Assembly (NCBI GenBank): GCA_947073895.1
Contig: CAMTNN010000014.1
Location: 1-17,117 of the forward strand
DNA length: 17,117 nt
From: an uncultured cyanobacterium
GTDB taxonomy: Bacteria > Cyanobacteriota > Vampirovibrionia > Gastranaerophilales > Gastranaerophilaceae
Reading direction: 5' to 3'
The stretch's first letter is position 1. The number at the start of each line of letters is the position of its first letter. Of the stretch, positions 1 to 7,575 are shown piece after piece. The notes below the pieces were generated by a model. The model made no database searches. It had not been told where the DNA came from and worked only from the letters and a program-made list of their open reading frames with translations. Both the position numbers and the translations under genes were made by a program.

Positions 1-2859
1 CTTTATCAACTTGTAGAAGACGAGTTTGAAGGGATATTTTTAAGTCCGAATTCGCCTGTTAGAAACACTGACTTTTATTTGATAAACAGAAAAGGAAAAC
101 TATCCTTCTTTGTCACTCCGACTAATAATTTCCAATTCTACTTAAAATCTAAAGGCTCTATGTTCAGATTTTCACCAAAAGAACTAAACGGAAAAATCGG
201 TTATGAAATGCCGCTTGATTTAGTTTTAGATTACTTTGGCGGTTTTGGAGAAATCGTGGACTTTTCTTCATTAACTCAAACATTTGCTTATTTCAATAAA
301 CTGACTCACTTTGCGATGAAACTGATTGAGAAACTATATTTCATACCAACAGTAAAACGCAGAGAAGCTCCTGGGGGAGGAGCGTTCAGGATTGTTTACG
401 AGCCGATTGTATCAAATAAAGAATCTGCTAAAATCATGAACGAACTTGAAAAAAACATTCCGGATGATTTGTTTATTGAAGGTGAAAAACCTAAAGATTT
501 TGTAGAGAACTTTATTCGCGAATATCTAAACTATCTTGTTTATAAGTTCTTAGGTATAAAAGCATACCGATTTAAAGACATTAAATCAGGTCACTATATG
601 CTTAAGGACCTTGAGCAAAGATGTTTGATGAAAGGCAAAGACCTTGCCGAGAACTTCGCTCAATGGTTTGATGAGCTATATTTAGGTAAATACGATTTAA
701 TACCATTCTTTAAAGTTTCTAAAACTGCAAACGATAAATTTGAGCTAAAAGTTCATATCAAAAATCGAAAAACAGATGAAACCATTCTAATTGATGAGCT
801 ATATCATAAAGACAAAATTTGGGATTTAGAAACAGAAGATATCGGCAAAATTGTTGAGAAACAGCTCAATTACGCACTCCGCTACATGCCTGAGTTGGAA
901 ACTCTTTTTGAAGACGAAGACAAGCTGTCTTTAGTTATGAATCTTAACGAAGTTTATAAGCTGATTGCACAAACTGCTTATTATCTTCAAAAAGCACAAA
1001 TTGAAGTTATATTGCCGGAAGAACTTACAAATATTATTATTCCAAGAGCTTCTATCAATGCTAAAGTTAAAGCTTCCCGCTCTGACGATTTGATGGACAT
1101 ATTTAATACTGTATCATCAAATGCAATTTCTTTGGATGATATATTGGAATTCTCTTATGAAGTATCATTGGGCGATGAAAAAATATCATTGGAAGAATTT
1201 AACAAATTATTAGAAGAAAGCAACGACGGTTTAATCGAATACAGGGGTAAATATATATTAGTAGACAAGACCGAAGGGAAAAAACTCTACGAGCAAATTG
1301 TTAATGCTAATCATAAGAAAATGACCCGTCTTGAATTGATTCATGCCTCTATGTCAGGACAATTGCAAGATTACGATTTCAATTATGATGATGCTTACGC
1401 TAACGTTATTAAGGATTTTGCAAAACCGGTTGAAGTTAGTGAACCAAAGGACCTATTAGGAGATTTAAGGCCATACCAGCAAACCGGTTTAAAATGGCTC
1501 TGGACAAACATTTCCAAAGGTTTCGGATGTTGTATGGCAGATGATATGGGGTTAGGTAAAACTATTCAGGTAATAAGTTTGATACTTAAGCTCAAGGAAG
1601 AAAACAAACTTAAAAACCCAGTACTTGTAGTTTGTCCTACAACACTTATGGGCAACTGGATGAAAGAAATGCAATTGTTTGCTCCGACTCTTAAGGTTAC
1701 TACTTACCATGGTTTAGACAGAAAACTGGATTTAAAAAATGATGTAATTTTAACAACATATGCTATTATGCGTATTGATGTTGAAGAAATGAAGAAAAAT
1801 ACCTGGGGCATGATAGTTGTTGATGAAGCTCAAAACATCAAGAATCCTGATACAGCACAAACTCTGGCAATAAAATCATTAAAATCCGATATAAAAATTG
1901 CAATGACAGGTACTCCTGTAGAAAACAGATTGACAGAGTTATGGAGTATTTTTGACTTTATTAATAAAGGGTATTTGGGTTCACTTAAGGAATTTCAAAA
2001 GAGTTATGCAATTCCTATCGAAAGATTCAAAGAGAAGTCTCGTGCTTCAAAATTAAAATTATCAGTGTCTCCGTTTGTATTAAGACGTTTAAAAACAGAT
2101 AAAGGCGTAATCTCAGACCTTCCTGAAAAAATGGTTATGAACGATTACTGCTATCTTGCAAAATCACAGGCTGTTTTATACGAAAAAACTCTTAATGAAA
2201 TGATGGAAAAAATCAGCGGATTTACAGGAGTAAACAGAAGAGGAAACATCTTTAAACTTATTACTGCATTGAAGCAGATTTGTAACCATCCTTACCAGTT
2301 CTTGAAAAGCGGTGGAACATCAAAAGATTTATCAGGTAAAGCCGAAAAATGTATTGATTTGGTTCAAAGTATTATTGATAATGAGGAAAAAACACTTATT
2401 TTCACTCAATACAAGGAAATGGGCGACCTTTTAACCAAAATCATTGCAGAAGAATGCGGAACAGATCCTTCTTTCTTCCACGGTTCGTTAACAGTACCAC
2501 AACGTGAAAGTCTGATTGAAGATTTCCAGAATAACAATGACAGAAAAGTTATGATACTTTCTCTAAAAGCGGGTGGTACAGGTTTGAACCTCACAAGTGC
2601 AACAAACGTTATTCACTACGACTTGTGGTGGAACCCTGCAGTAGAAGATCAAGCAACAGACAGAACCTATCGTATCGGTCAAGAAAAGAACGTAATGGTA
2701 CACAGGCTCATTACATTAGGCACTTTTGAAGAAAAGATTGATGAAATGTTAAAATCAAAGAAAGAGCTTGCTGATCTTGCGGTTTATGAAGGCGAAAAAA
2801 TTATTACAGAACTTTCTGATGATGAGATTTACGAAATATTCTCATTGACAGCAGGTTAA
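1..2859 (+). CDS. SNF2/Swi2-family DNA-dependent ATPase (helicase-like), 5'-truncated
   Basis: The reading frame is open from base 1. A TTG at 79 could be taken as the start, but in-frame coding continues upstream of it (LYQLVEDEFEG...), so the gene begins outside the window; 952 residues are visible. The C-terminal half is a complete SNF2 ATPase. Counting from base 1: the Q-motif-like LRPYQQTGLKWLW near residue 487, motif I DDMGLGKT at 514-521, motif II DEAQ at 608-611, motif III TGTP at 636-639, then the second RecA-like lobe with LIFTQYKEM, LSLKAGGTGLNL and motif VI DQATDRTYRIGQ at 883-894. The N-terminal ~480 residues are unassigned, as in other long bacterial SNF2 proteins. Such proteins translocate on duplex DNA and remodel protein-DNA or polymerase complexes; the target here is unknown. 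No clear terminator follows. The family is certain, the role is not. Confidence 0.95.
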   Translation, partial: LYQLVEDEFEGIFLSPNSPVRNTDFYLINRKGKLSFFVTPTNNFQFYLKSKGSMFRFSPKELNGKIGYEMPLDLVLDYFGGFGEIVDFSSLTQTFAYFNKLTHFAMKLIEKLYFIPTVKRREAPGGGAFRIVYEPIVSNKESAKIMNELEKNIPDDLFIEGEKPKDFVENFIREYLNYLVYKFLGIKAYRFKDIKSGHYMLKDLEQRCLMKGKDLAENFAQWFDELYLGKYDLIPFFKVSKTANDKFELKVHIKNRKTDETILIDELYHKDKIWDLETEDIGKIVEKQLNYALRYMPELETLFEDEDKLSLVMNLNEVYKLIAQTAYYLQKAQIEVILPEELTNIIIPRASINAKVKASRSDDLMDIFNTVSSNAISLDDILEFSYEVSLGDEKISLEEFNKLLEESNDGLIEYRGKYILVDKTEGKKLYEQIVNANHKKMTRLELIHASMSGQLQDYDFNYDDAYANVIKDFAKPVEVSEPKDLLGDLRPYQQTGLKWLWTNISKGFGCCMADDMGLGKTIQVISLILKLKEENKLKNPVLVVCPTTLMGNWMKEMQLFAPTLKVTTYHGLDRKLDLKNDVILTTYAIMRIDVEEMKKNTWGMIVVDEAQNIKNPDTAQTLAIKSLKSDIKIAMTGTPVENRLTELWSIFDFINKGYLGSLKEFQKSYAIPIERFKEKSRASKLKLSVSPFVLRRLKTDKGVISDLPEKMVMNDYCYLAKSQAVLYEKTLNEMMEKISGFTGVNRRGNIFKLITALKQICNHPYQFLKSGGTSKDLSGKAEKCIDLVQSIIDNEEKTLIFTQYKEMGDLLTKIIAEECGTDPSFFHGSLTVPQRESLIEDFQNNNDRKVMILSLKAGGTGLNLTSATNVIHYDLWWNPAVEDQATDRTYRIGQEKNVMVHRLITLGTFEEKIDEMLKSKKELADLAVYEGEKIITELSDDEIYEIFSLTAG

Positions 2860-2924
2860 TGTTAAATTTTGTAAAAATGTTTTCAAGATTGCTAAAGTTT
2901 TAGAAAAAAAAATCCGTAAATAAT

Positions 2925-3188
2925 ATGGAATCTACAACAAAGAAAATCAATAACATAATCTCTGAAGAACAGTTATCAGCTACGTTTTCAAATATACAAA
3001 ATACAACCGCAAGAACTTATAGCATTACAGAAAACATTTCTGACACCGGTATGTTAGGTGTGAACAGTATTATCACAAAAACAAACTGCATACTTGATGA
3101 TACAAATTGCATAACAAAAGGTGTAAGAAAAACTATGTCAAAACCTTTTGGGACTTTGAGATTGATGTTTGGCAAAGTGGTTGATTGA
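2925..3188 (+). CDS. Small hypothetical protein (87 aa)
   Basis: The ORF starts at ATG 2925 and ends at TGA, filling the space between the SNF2 gene and aspS on the same strand. I do not recognise the protein. It is rich in Thr, Ser, Asn and Ile, has two cysteines in a CILDDTNC context, no signal peptide and no membrane segment, and ends with a basic stretch (KGVRKTMSKPFGTLRLMFGKVVD). No convincing Shine-Dalgarno precedes the ATG; the upstream sequence is an A-run. It is therefore either weakly translated, started differently, or not a gene. Supporting a real gene are its unbroken length in AT-rich DNA (where stops are frequent), its orientation with its neighbours, and the lack of any overlapping alternative. 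It ends 55 bases before the aspS start. Confidence 0.5.
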   Translation: MESTTKKINNIISEEQLSATFSNIQNTTARTYSITENISDTGMLGVNSIITKTNCILDDTNCITKGVRKTMSKPFGTLRLMFGKVVD

Positions 3189-3227
3189 TACTTTTGTTTT
3201 TGGTATTATTTTAAAGCAAATACTAAA

Positions 3228-3234
3228 AAGGGAG
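3228..3234 (+). promoter_or_regulatory. Shine-Dalgarno that decides the aspS start
   Basis: AAGGGAG ends directly against an ATG at 3235, which is too close to use it. The in-frame TTG at 3244 lies 9 bases downstream, the normal spacing. I therefore prefer the TTG start over the ATG at 3235 or the longer extension to 3169, which would overlap the preceding ORF. Confidence 0.55.
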
Positions 3235-3243
3235 ATGAAAAAA

Positions 3244-5019
3244 TTGAAAACAGCAATCAAATCACATAATTGCGGACAAATTACTGCAAAAAACATTAAT
3301 GAAGAAATCACACTTTCAGGCTGGGTATCAACAGTAAGAGACCTTGGCGGAATCATTTTCGTTGAATTAAGAGATAGAACAGGGTTCTTTCAACTAGTAG
3401 CAGACCCTCAAATCAACTCTGATATTCACGCAGTATTTTCAAAACTTAAAACAGAATCAGTTATTACCGTAAAAGGTAAAGTAACTCAAAGACCTGAAGA
3501 AACTTATAACGAAAAATATCCTACAGGTCAGGTTGAAATGTATCCTGAAGCGGTAAATATTTTATCAGAGTCTAAGGTGCTTCCTTTTGTATTAGGTGAT
3601 GAAAGTGTTTCAGAAGATATTCGTTTAAAATACAGATATCTTGATATCAGAAACGAAAAAATGCTTCATAACTTAACAACAAGACACAACATTGTTCAAG
3701 CAGTTAGAAACTATTTGAACGGTCAAGATTTCTTGGAAGTTGAAACTCCTATCTTGATTAAAACAACTCCGGAAGGTGCACGTGACTATTTAGTACCTTC
3801 ACGTGTTCAAGAAGGAAAATTCTTTGCACTTCCTCAATCTCCACAAATTTTCAAACAATTGTTGATGGTTGGCGGTATCGAAAGATATTATCAAATAGCA
3901 AAATGTTTCCGTGACGAAGACTTAAGAGCTGACAGACAGCCTGAGTTCACTCAAATCGACATGGAATTATCATTCGTTGAACAACAAGATGTTATCGAAA
4001 CTGTTGAAGGTCTTCTTGTTGATGCATTCAAGGCTGCAGGAGTTGAAATTAAACCTCCATTCGTTCAAATGCCTTGGCAAGAAGCAATGGACAGATACGG
4101 TTCAGACAAGCCTGATACAAGATTCGGTTTAGAATTATTTGACATCGGCGATATTATTCTTGAATCTGAATTCGAAATTGTTAAGAAAACTCTTCAAAAC
4201 GGTGGTATTGTTCGCGGTATCAGAATTCCGGGCGGTGCTAAATACTCAAGAAAAGATATCGACGATATTACAAAACTTGCCGTATCATTCGGCGCTAAAG
4301 CTTTAGCTAATATTATTTACAACGAAGACGGCACTGCTAAGTCACCTGTATTGAAATTCGTTACAGAAGAACAAGCAAAAGCTATCCAGGAAAGAGCTCA
4401 AGCAGAAGCAGGAGATATTATTTTCTTCGTAGCTGATAAACCAAAACTTGTTTACGATATTATGGGTCGTTTAAGATTACATTTTGGTAAATCTTTGAAC
4501 TTAATTGATGAAAACAAACACAACCTTCTTTGGGTAGTTGATTTCCCTATGTTTGAATACTCAGACGAAGAAGGCAGATATATGGCTATGCACCACCCAT
4601 TCACATCTCCTAACTTAGAAGATTTGGATAAATTAGACAGTGGTGATTTAGGTAATGTTAAATCAATTGCTTATGATATCGTTTACAACGGTACCGAATT
4701 AGGCGGTGGCTCTGTTAGAATCCACTCATCTGAAGTTCAGAAAAAAATCTTCAAGGCATTAGGACTAACTGAAGAAGAAGCAACAGAAAAATTCGGATTC
4801 ATGGTTAATGCTCTTCAATACGGTACACCTCCTCATGCCGGCTTAGCAATCGGTTTGGACAGATTAGTTGCATTATTATGCAGAACTGATTCAATCCGTG
4901 ATGTTATCGCGTTCCCTAAAAACGCAAGTGCTAAGTGTTTAATGAGTGACGCACCAGGTGAAGCTTCATTACAACAGTTAAGAGAACTTCATATTAAGAG
5001 TACGGTTAAAAAAGACTAA
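3244..5019 (+). CDS. aspS: Aspartyl-tRNA synthetase
   Basis: Cytoplasmic class II aminoacyl-tRNA synthetase that charges tRNA-Asp with aspartate. The chosen TTG start (see the Shine-Dalgarno entry) gives 591 residues, the normal bacterial length. Visible in order: the N-terminal OB-fold anticodon domain (ITLSGWVSTVRDLGG), the signature QSPQIFKQLLM, class II motif 2 FRDEDLRADRQPEFTQ from residue 222, the bacterial GAD insertion domain in the middle, and motif 3 GLDR at 537-540. The residue after RD in the OB-fold is Leu34, where non-discriminating enzymes usually carry His. The later RPEET segment also lacks the Gly typical of that class, so the enzyme is probably specific for tRNA-Asp; this is inferred from remembered alignments. 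A strong terminator follows. The gene stands alone, with no hisS or ribosomal partner beside it. Confidence 0.97.
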   Translation: MKTAIKSHNCGQITAKNINEEITLSGWVSTVRDLGGIIFVELRDRTGFFQLVADPQINSDIHAVFSKLKTESVITVKGKVTQRPEETYNEKYPTGQVEMYPEAVNILSESKVLPFVLGDESVSEDIRLKYRYLDIRNEKMLHNLTTRHNIVQAVRNYLNGQDFLEVETPILIKTTPEGARDYLVPSRVQEGKFFALPQSPQIFKQLLMVGGIERYYQIAKCFRDEDLRADRQPEFTQIDMELSFVEQQDVIETVEGLLVDAFKAAGVEIKPPFVQMPWQEAMDRYGSDKPDTRFGLELFDIGDIILESEFEIVKKTLQNGGIVRGIRIPGGAKYSRKDIDDITKLAVSFGAKALANIIYNEDGTAKSPVLKFVTEEQAKAIQERAQAEAGDIIFFVADKPKLVYDIMGRLRLHFGKSLNLIDENKHNLLWVVDFPMFEYSDEEGRYMAMHHPFTSPNLEDLDKLDSGDLGNVKSIAYDIVYNGTELGGGSVRIHSSEVQKKIFKALGLTEEEATEKFGFMVNALQYGTPPHAGLAIGLDRLVALLCRTDSIRDVIAFPKNASAKCLMSDAPGEASLQQLRELHIKSTVKKD

Positions 5020-5026
5020 TAAAAAG

Positions 5027-5056
5027 AAAAGGCTTACTTTTAGGTAAGCCTTTTTT
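5027..5056 (+). terminator. Rho-independent terminator of aspS, probably bidirectional
   Basis: The stem GGCTTAC (5031-5037) pairs with GTAAGCC (5044-5050) around the loop TTTTAG. It is extended by AAAA/TTTT and followed by six T. On the minus strand the same stem is followed by TTTT-C-TTTTT, so it can also end transcripts of the convergent gene at 5174-6166. It begins 8 bases after the aspS stop. Confidence 0.92.
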
Positions 5057-5173
5057 AATAATCATAAAGGAAAAGGGAAATAAAGGGAAAATAAAAATTT
5101 TAAACTCCAACCAATTCAAACCAGCCCGTAAGCTAGCGAAATGTCATCCGACCCTTGTCTATGTGCGCAGCAC

Positions 5174-6166
5174 CTAGCCGGCACCCCAGTCAAATACTGA
5201 CTGGATAGCGTCATCGATGTATGATTGGATAGATTGTATTTCTGTATTGATAGCTTCAAGTTCTGTTGATAAATCAGACATGTGCATATCAAGGTAGTTT
5301 TCTTTTTCAGCAATCCTTTCTTTTTCTGAATTATACCAAGCTGTGATTTCTTCTCTTGTATCAGAATCTGTTCTTGTTTGAACAGCACCTGCAGTAACAA
5401 AATATGTTAGAGAAGTACCTTCATCATAGTTACCGACATCATTTACGTGTTCCAATTGGAAAGAGCCTGTAACCAATGCATCTGAAACGTACTCATCATT
5501 CAAAGCCATATCCTTGTTATATTCTGTTGTCCAACCGTTGGCTGCTGCAGCCTGAAAAATTGGAAGATAGAAATCAACAAGTTGTTCTAGTTTTGATTTA
5601 ACTTTTTCTGTGCTGTCAACCGTAACTTTATTTCCTGTTGATTGACCTGTTAAAGTATTTGTTGTTGTTGCACTATAAGAACGAGCTTCAATTTCTTTGT
5701 TATCAATAATAGCTTTAAAATCAGCTTCATTATATCCAGGAAGAAAAGCAGCTATCATAGCAGGAATCATATCTTGTGAGAAAGTTCCGCCTCTGCCGTT
5801 TTGATCCATTGCACTTGCACCAAGTACTTTTGTAATAGCTTTCGCATAAGAATCTGATAAAACAACCTGACCTTTATAATCAGCTAAAACCATGTTATTA
5901 TCAGTTTTCAAGTTAGAAGCTCCGTTAAGTACTTCCATATAATTCTGACCGCCCATTAAGTAATGGTAATCCATTTTACTGTACTGACCGTTAGCATAAT
6001 AACAAACTTTTTTAGCTTGAAGTTTACTATAATATTCAGAGGAAAGTTGAGATTGCTCTCTTGTAAGAGCCATCTTTGACATAGAATCTAACGAAATACC
6101 TAACTCGCAATCAGCTTTGCGGGTGGTAAGCGTTAATAGTCTAATTTGATTACAGGCTAATCCCAT
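5174..6166 (-). CDS. Lineage-type coiled-coil protein of unknown function
   Basis: 330 residues, starting at ATG 6166-6164 behind a good Shine-Dalgarno (AAAGGAAAG, 4 bases spacing). The N-terminus MGLACNQIRLLTLTTRKAD, followed by a helical stretch with YYSKLQAKKVCYYANG, matches a block I recall from several proteins per genome in gut Gastranaerophilales. No function is established to my knowledge. There is no Sec signal peptide and no membrane segment. The middle (about residues 60-250) is Gly/Thr/Asn-rich and probably globular. The C-terminal ~60 residues (EEITAWYNSEKERIAEKEN to the end) are strongly heptad-like and predicted coiled coil. Helical ends around a central domain recall secreted filament or hook-associated proteins, but no sequence motif proves this. 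The gene is divergent from the AAA+ gene at 6327 and convergent with aspS. Its last codons lie in an unusually GC-rich patch. Confidence 0.88.
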   Translation of the reverse strand: MGLACNQIRLLTLTTRKADCELGISLDSMSKMALTREQSQLSSEYYSKLQAKKVCYYANGQYSKMDYHYLMGGQNYMEVLNGASNLKTDNNMVLADYKGQVVLSDSYAKAITKVLGASAMDQNGRGGTFSQDMIPAMIAAFLPGYNEADFKAIIDNKEIEARSYSATTTNTLTGQSTGNKVTVDSTEKVKSKLEQLVDFYLPIFQAAAANGWTTEYNKDMALNDEYVSDALVTGSFQLEHVNDVGNYDEGTSLTYFVTAGAVQTRTDSDTREEITAWYNSEKERIAEKENYLDMHMSDLSTELEAINTEIQSIQSYIDDAIQSVFDWGAG

Positions 6167-6216
6167 TTTTCTTTCCTTTATTGTCCCTTTATTACTATTG
6201 TTATCGGCATTTTTTC

Positions 6217-6249
6217 GTAAAACTTTAGGATTTTGGGAGAAAGTTTTAC
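6217..6249. promoter_or_regulatory. Perfect inverted repeat in divergent promoter region, candidate operator
   Basis: GTAAAACTTT (6217-6226) and AAAGTTTTAC (6240-6249) are exact reverse complements separated by 13 bases. The site sits between two divergent genes. On the minus strand a weak promoter for the 5174-6166 gene (TTGTAA, 18 bases, TAAAGT) would overlap both arms. On the plus strand a possible -10, TATACA at 6290-6295, lies 41 bases away and has no good -35. Confidence 0.5.
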
Positions 6250-6326
6250 AATTCTTTACAAAAAGTCAATTATTAAACTTGTTTTGTTTTATACAGTTTA
6301 AGATGTGTGAAAGTTAAGGAGTTCTT

Positions 6327-7493
6327 ATGAACGCAATACAAAGTGTAGGAATAGTACCACAATTCAAAACCAATTTTAAAGCGGAACAAAGAGCTGTAAA
6401 ACAGCCTATGAGCGAAGATGAAATCTTCTTAAAAATGGTTGAAGATCAAAAGAAAAAAGAAAAGAAACAAAAATATTCAAGATGGGCAATGATGGGCTTG
6501 CAGGCAGCTGCATTAATTTCAATGATTGCAATCGGAGTTCCTGCTCTAAAACAATTATTTAAAAAGAAAGGTTCCGGTCCAACTGACGCGGAAAGAGAAC
6601 TCGGTGTAAAAACAAAAGAAGAAATTATGAAGATGTTCAAAGATGTCAGCAATGAAAAATCTTTTGAAGAACTAATTATTTCAGATAGTAAGTTTAAAGG
6701 TGAATTAGATACTATTATAGACAAAATGAACAGACCGGAAGCCTATAAAGAGCGTTGTTTAGAAGCTCAGAATTCATTCTTATTCTACGGTCCTCCGGGA
6801 ACGGGTAAAACAAGTTTTGTAAACGCAATTTGCAAAAAATTCAATATTAAACCTTTTGTATTTGATATCGGCGAACTAAAAGGCGGATATCAGGGTACAT
6901 TGGAAAAGAATATGAATACTTCTATGGAAACTTTCCTTGGAACACATAGAGCTGCTCGAGCAAAAGATCCAAACTATAAATCAGTATTCTTCTTTGATGA
7001 ATGTGATGAAGTTATTCAAAAAGCTATAGGTCCAAATCAAAATTCTGATAACCAAATCTGTACAAGGTTAAAAAGAAATATTGAACAATTACAAAAAGAA
7101 GAAGGTGTGTATTTGTTCTTTAACTCGAATAAACATCCGGACCAATTAGAAAGTGCTATCGTAAGTAGAGTTAAACCGACTTACATTCCAAGACCAAGTG
7201 TAGAATCATTGGTTGAAAACCATACAAATCACTTTAAAAATGGCGGTACAGCTGTAGCAGACGATTTGAAACAATCTTCTGACAGATTGAAACAATTCTA
7301 TGAAATATTATCCAGAGAAGACCATGGTTATGCTTACAGAGAACAGGCAAAATATGGTTGGAAATTGGTTCAAGCCCCTGAAGGTGATGGAAAAATCAGC
7401 TTAAACGATTTTATTAATGCAGTAGTTTCATCAGCAAAAGAATTAAACTTAACAGAAGCAGAAATCGAAGAATTAAAACGATTATTGGTTTAA
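6327..7493 (+). CDS. Membrane-anchored AAA+ ATPase (first of a tandem pair)
   Basis: 388 residues, with start ATG 6327 behind TAAGGAG at 5 bases spacing. The N-terminus carries a short PQFKTNFKAE motif (11-20), then a charged segment ending KKKEKKQKYSR, one hydrophobic membrane-type helix at about 53-74, and a basic KQLFKKK stop. After a ~70-residue linker comes a classical AAA module: Walker A GPPGTGKT at 155-162, a pore-loop-like GGYQG followed by TLEKN, Walker B FFFDECDE at 221-228, a sensor-1-type FFNSNKH, and an arginine-finger-like ESAIVSRV. AAA proteins of this build unfold or remodel client proteins, so a membrane-tethered remodeller is the reasonable inference. There is no protease domain (no HEXXH as in FtsH). 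Substrate and pathway are unknown. It has its own terminator, and a paralogue follows at 7576. Confidence 0.9.
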   Translation: MNAIQSVGIVPQFKTNFKAEQRAVKQPMSEDEIFLKMVEDQKKKEKKQKYSRWAMMGLQAAALISMIAIGVPALKQLFKKKGSGPTDAERELGVKTKEEIMKMFKDVSNEKSFEELIISDSKFKGELDTIIDKMNRPEAYKERCLEAQNSFLFYGPPGTGKTSFVNAICKKFNIKPFVFDIGELKGGYQGTLEKNMNTSMETFLGTHRAARAKDPNYKSVFFFDECDEVIQKAIGPNQNSDNQICTRLKRNIEQLQKEEGVYLFFNSNKHPDQLESAIVSRVKPTYIPRPSVESLVENHTNHFKNGGTAVADDLKQSSDRLKQFYEILSREDHGYAYREQAKYGWKLVQAPEGDGKISLNDFINAVVSSAKELNLTEAEIEELKRLLV

Positions 7494-7504
7494 CAAATCT
7501 TTAC

Positions 7505-7537
7505 AAACGGGGCAATTTTAAGCCTCGTTTTATTTTT
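7505..7537 (+). terminator. Rho-independent terminator between the two AAA+ genes
   Basis: AAACGGGGC (7505-7513) pairs with GCCTCGTTT (7522-7530; one G-T pair) around an 8-base loop. It is followed by a T-rich tract (TTTTATTTTT). It starts 12 bases after the stop of the first AAA+ gene, so the two paralogues are probably transcribed separately or only partly together. Confidence 0.85.
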
Positions 7538-7575
7538 AATATATTAGAAGGTTATAATTGAAATAGGGAATTATT

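Noticed and set aside
3169..3243. Longer N-terminal extension of aspS starting at 3169
   Set aside because: It would overlap the preceding ORF, has no ribosome-binding site, and extends beyond the usual AspRS N-terminus; AAGGGAG at 3228 fits the TTG at 3244.
5116..5400. 94-codon minus-strand frame
   Set aside because: Out-of-frame shadow of the better supported gene at 5174-6166, with low-complexity composition and no homology that I recognise.
7553..7558. TATAAT before the second AAA+ gene as a firm promoter
   Set aside because: No acceptable -35 at 16-18 bases, and the implied transcript would start inside the Shine-Dalgarno; mentioned only as possible.
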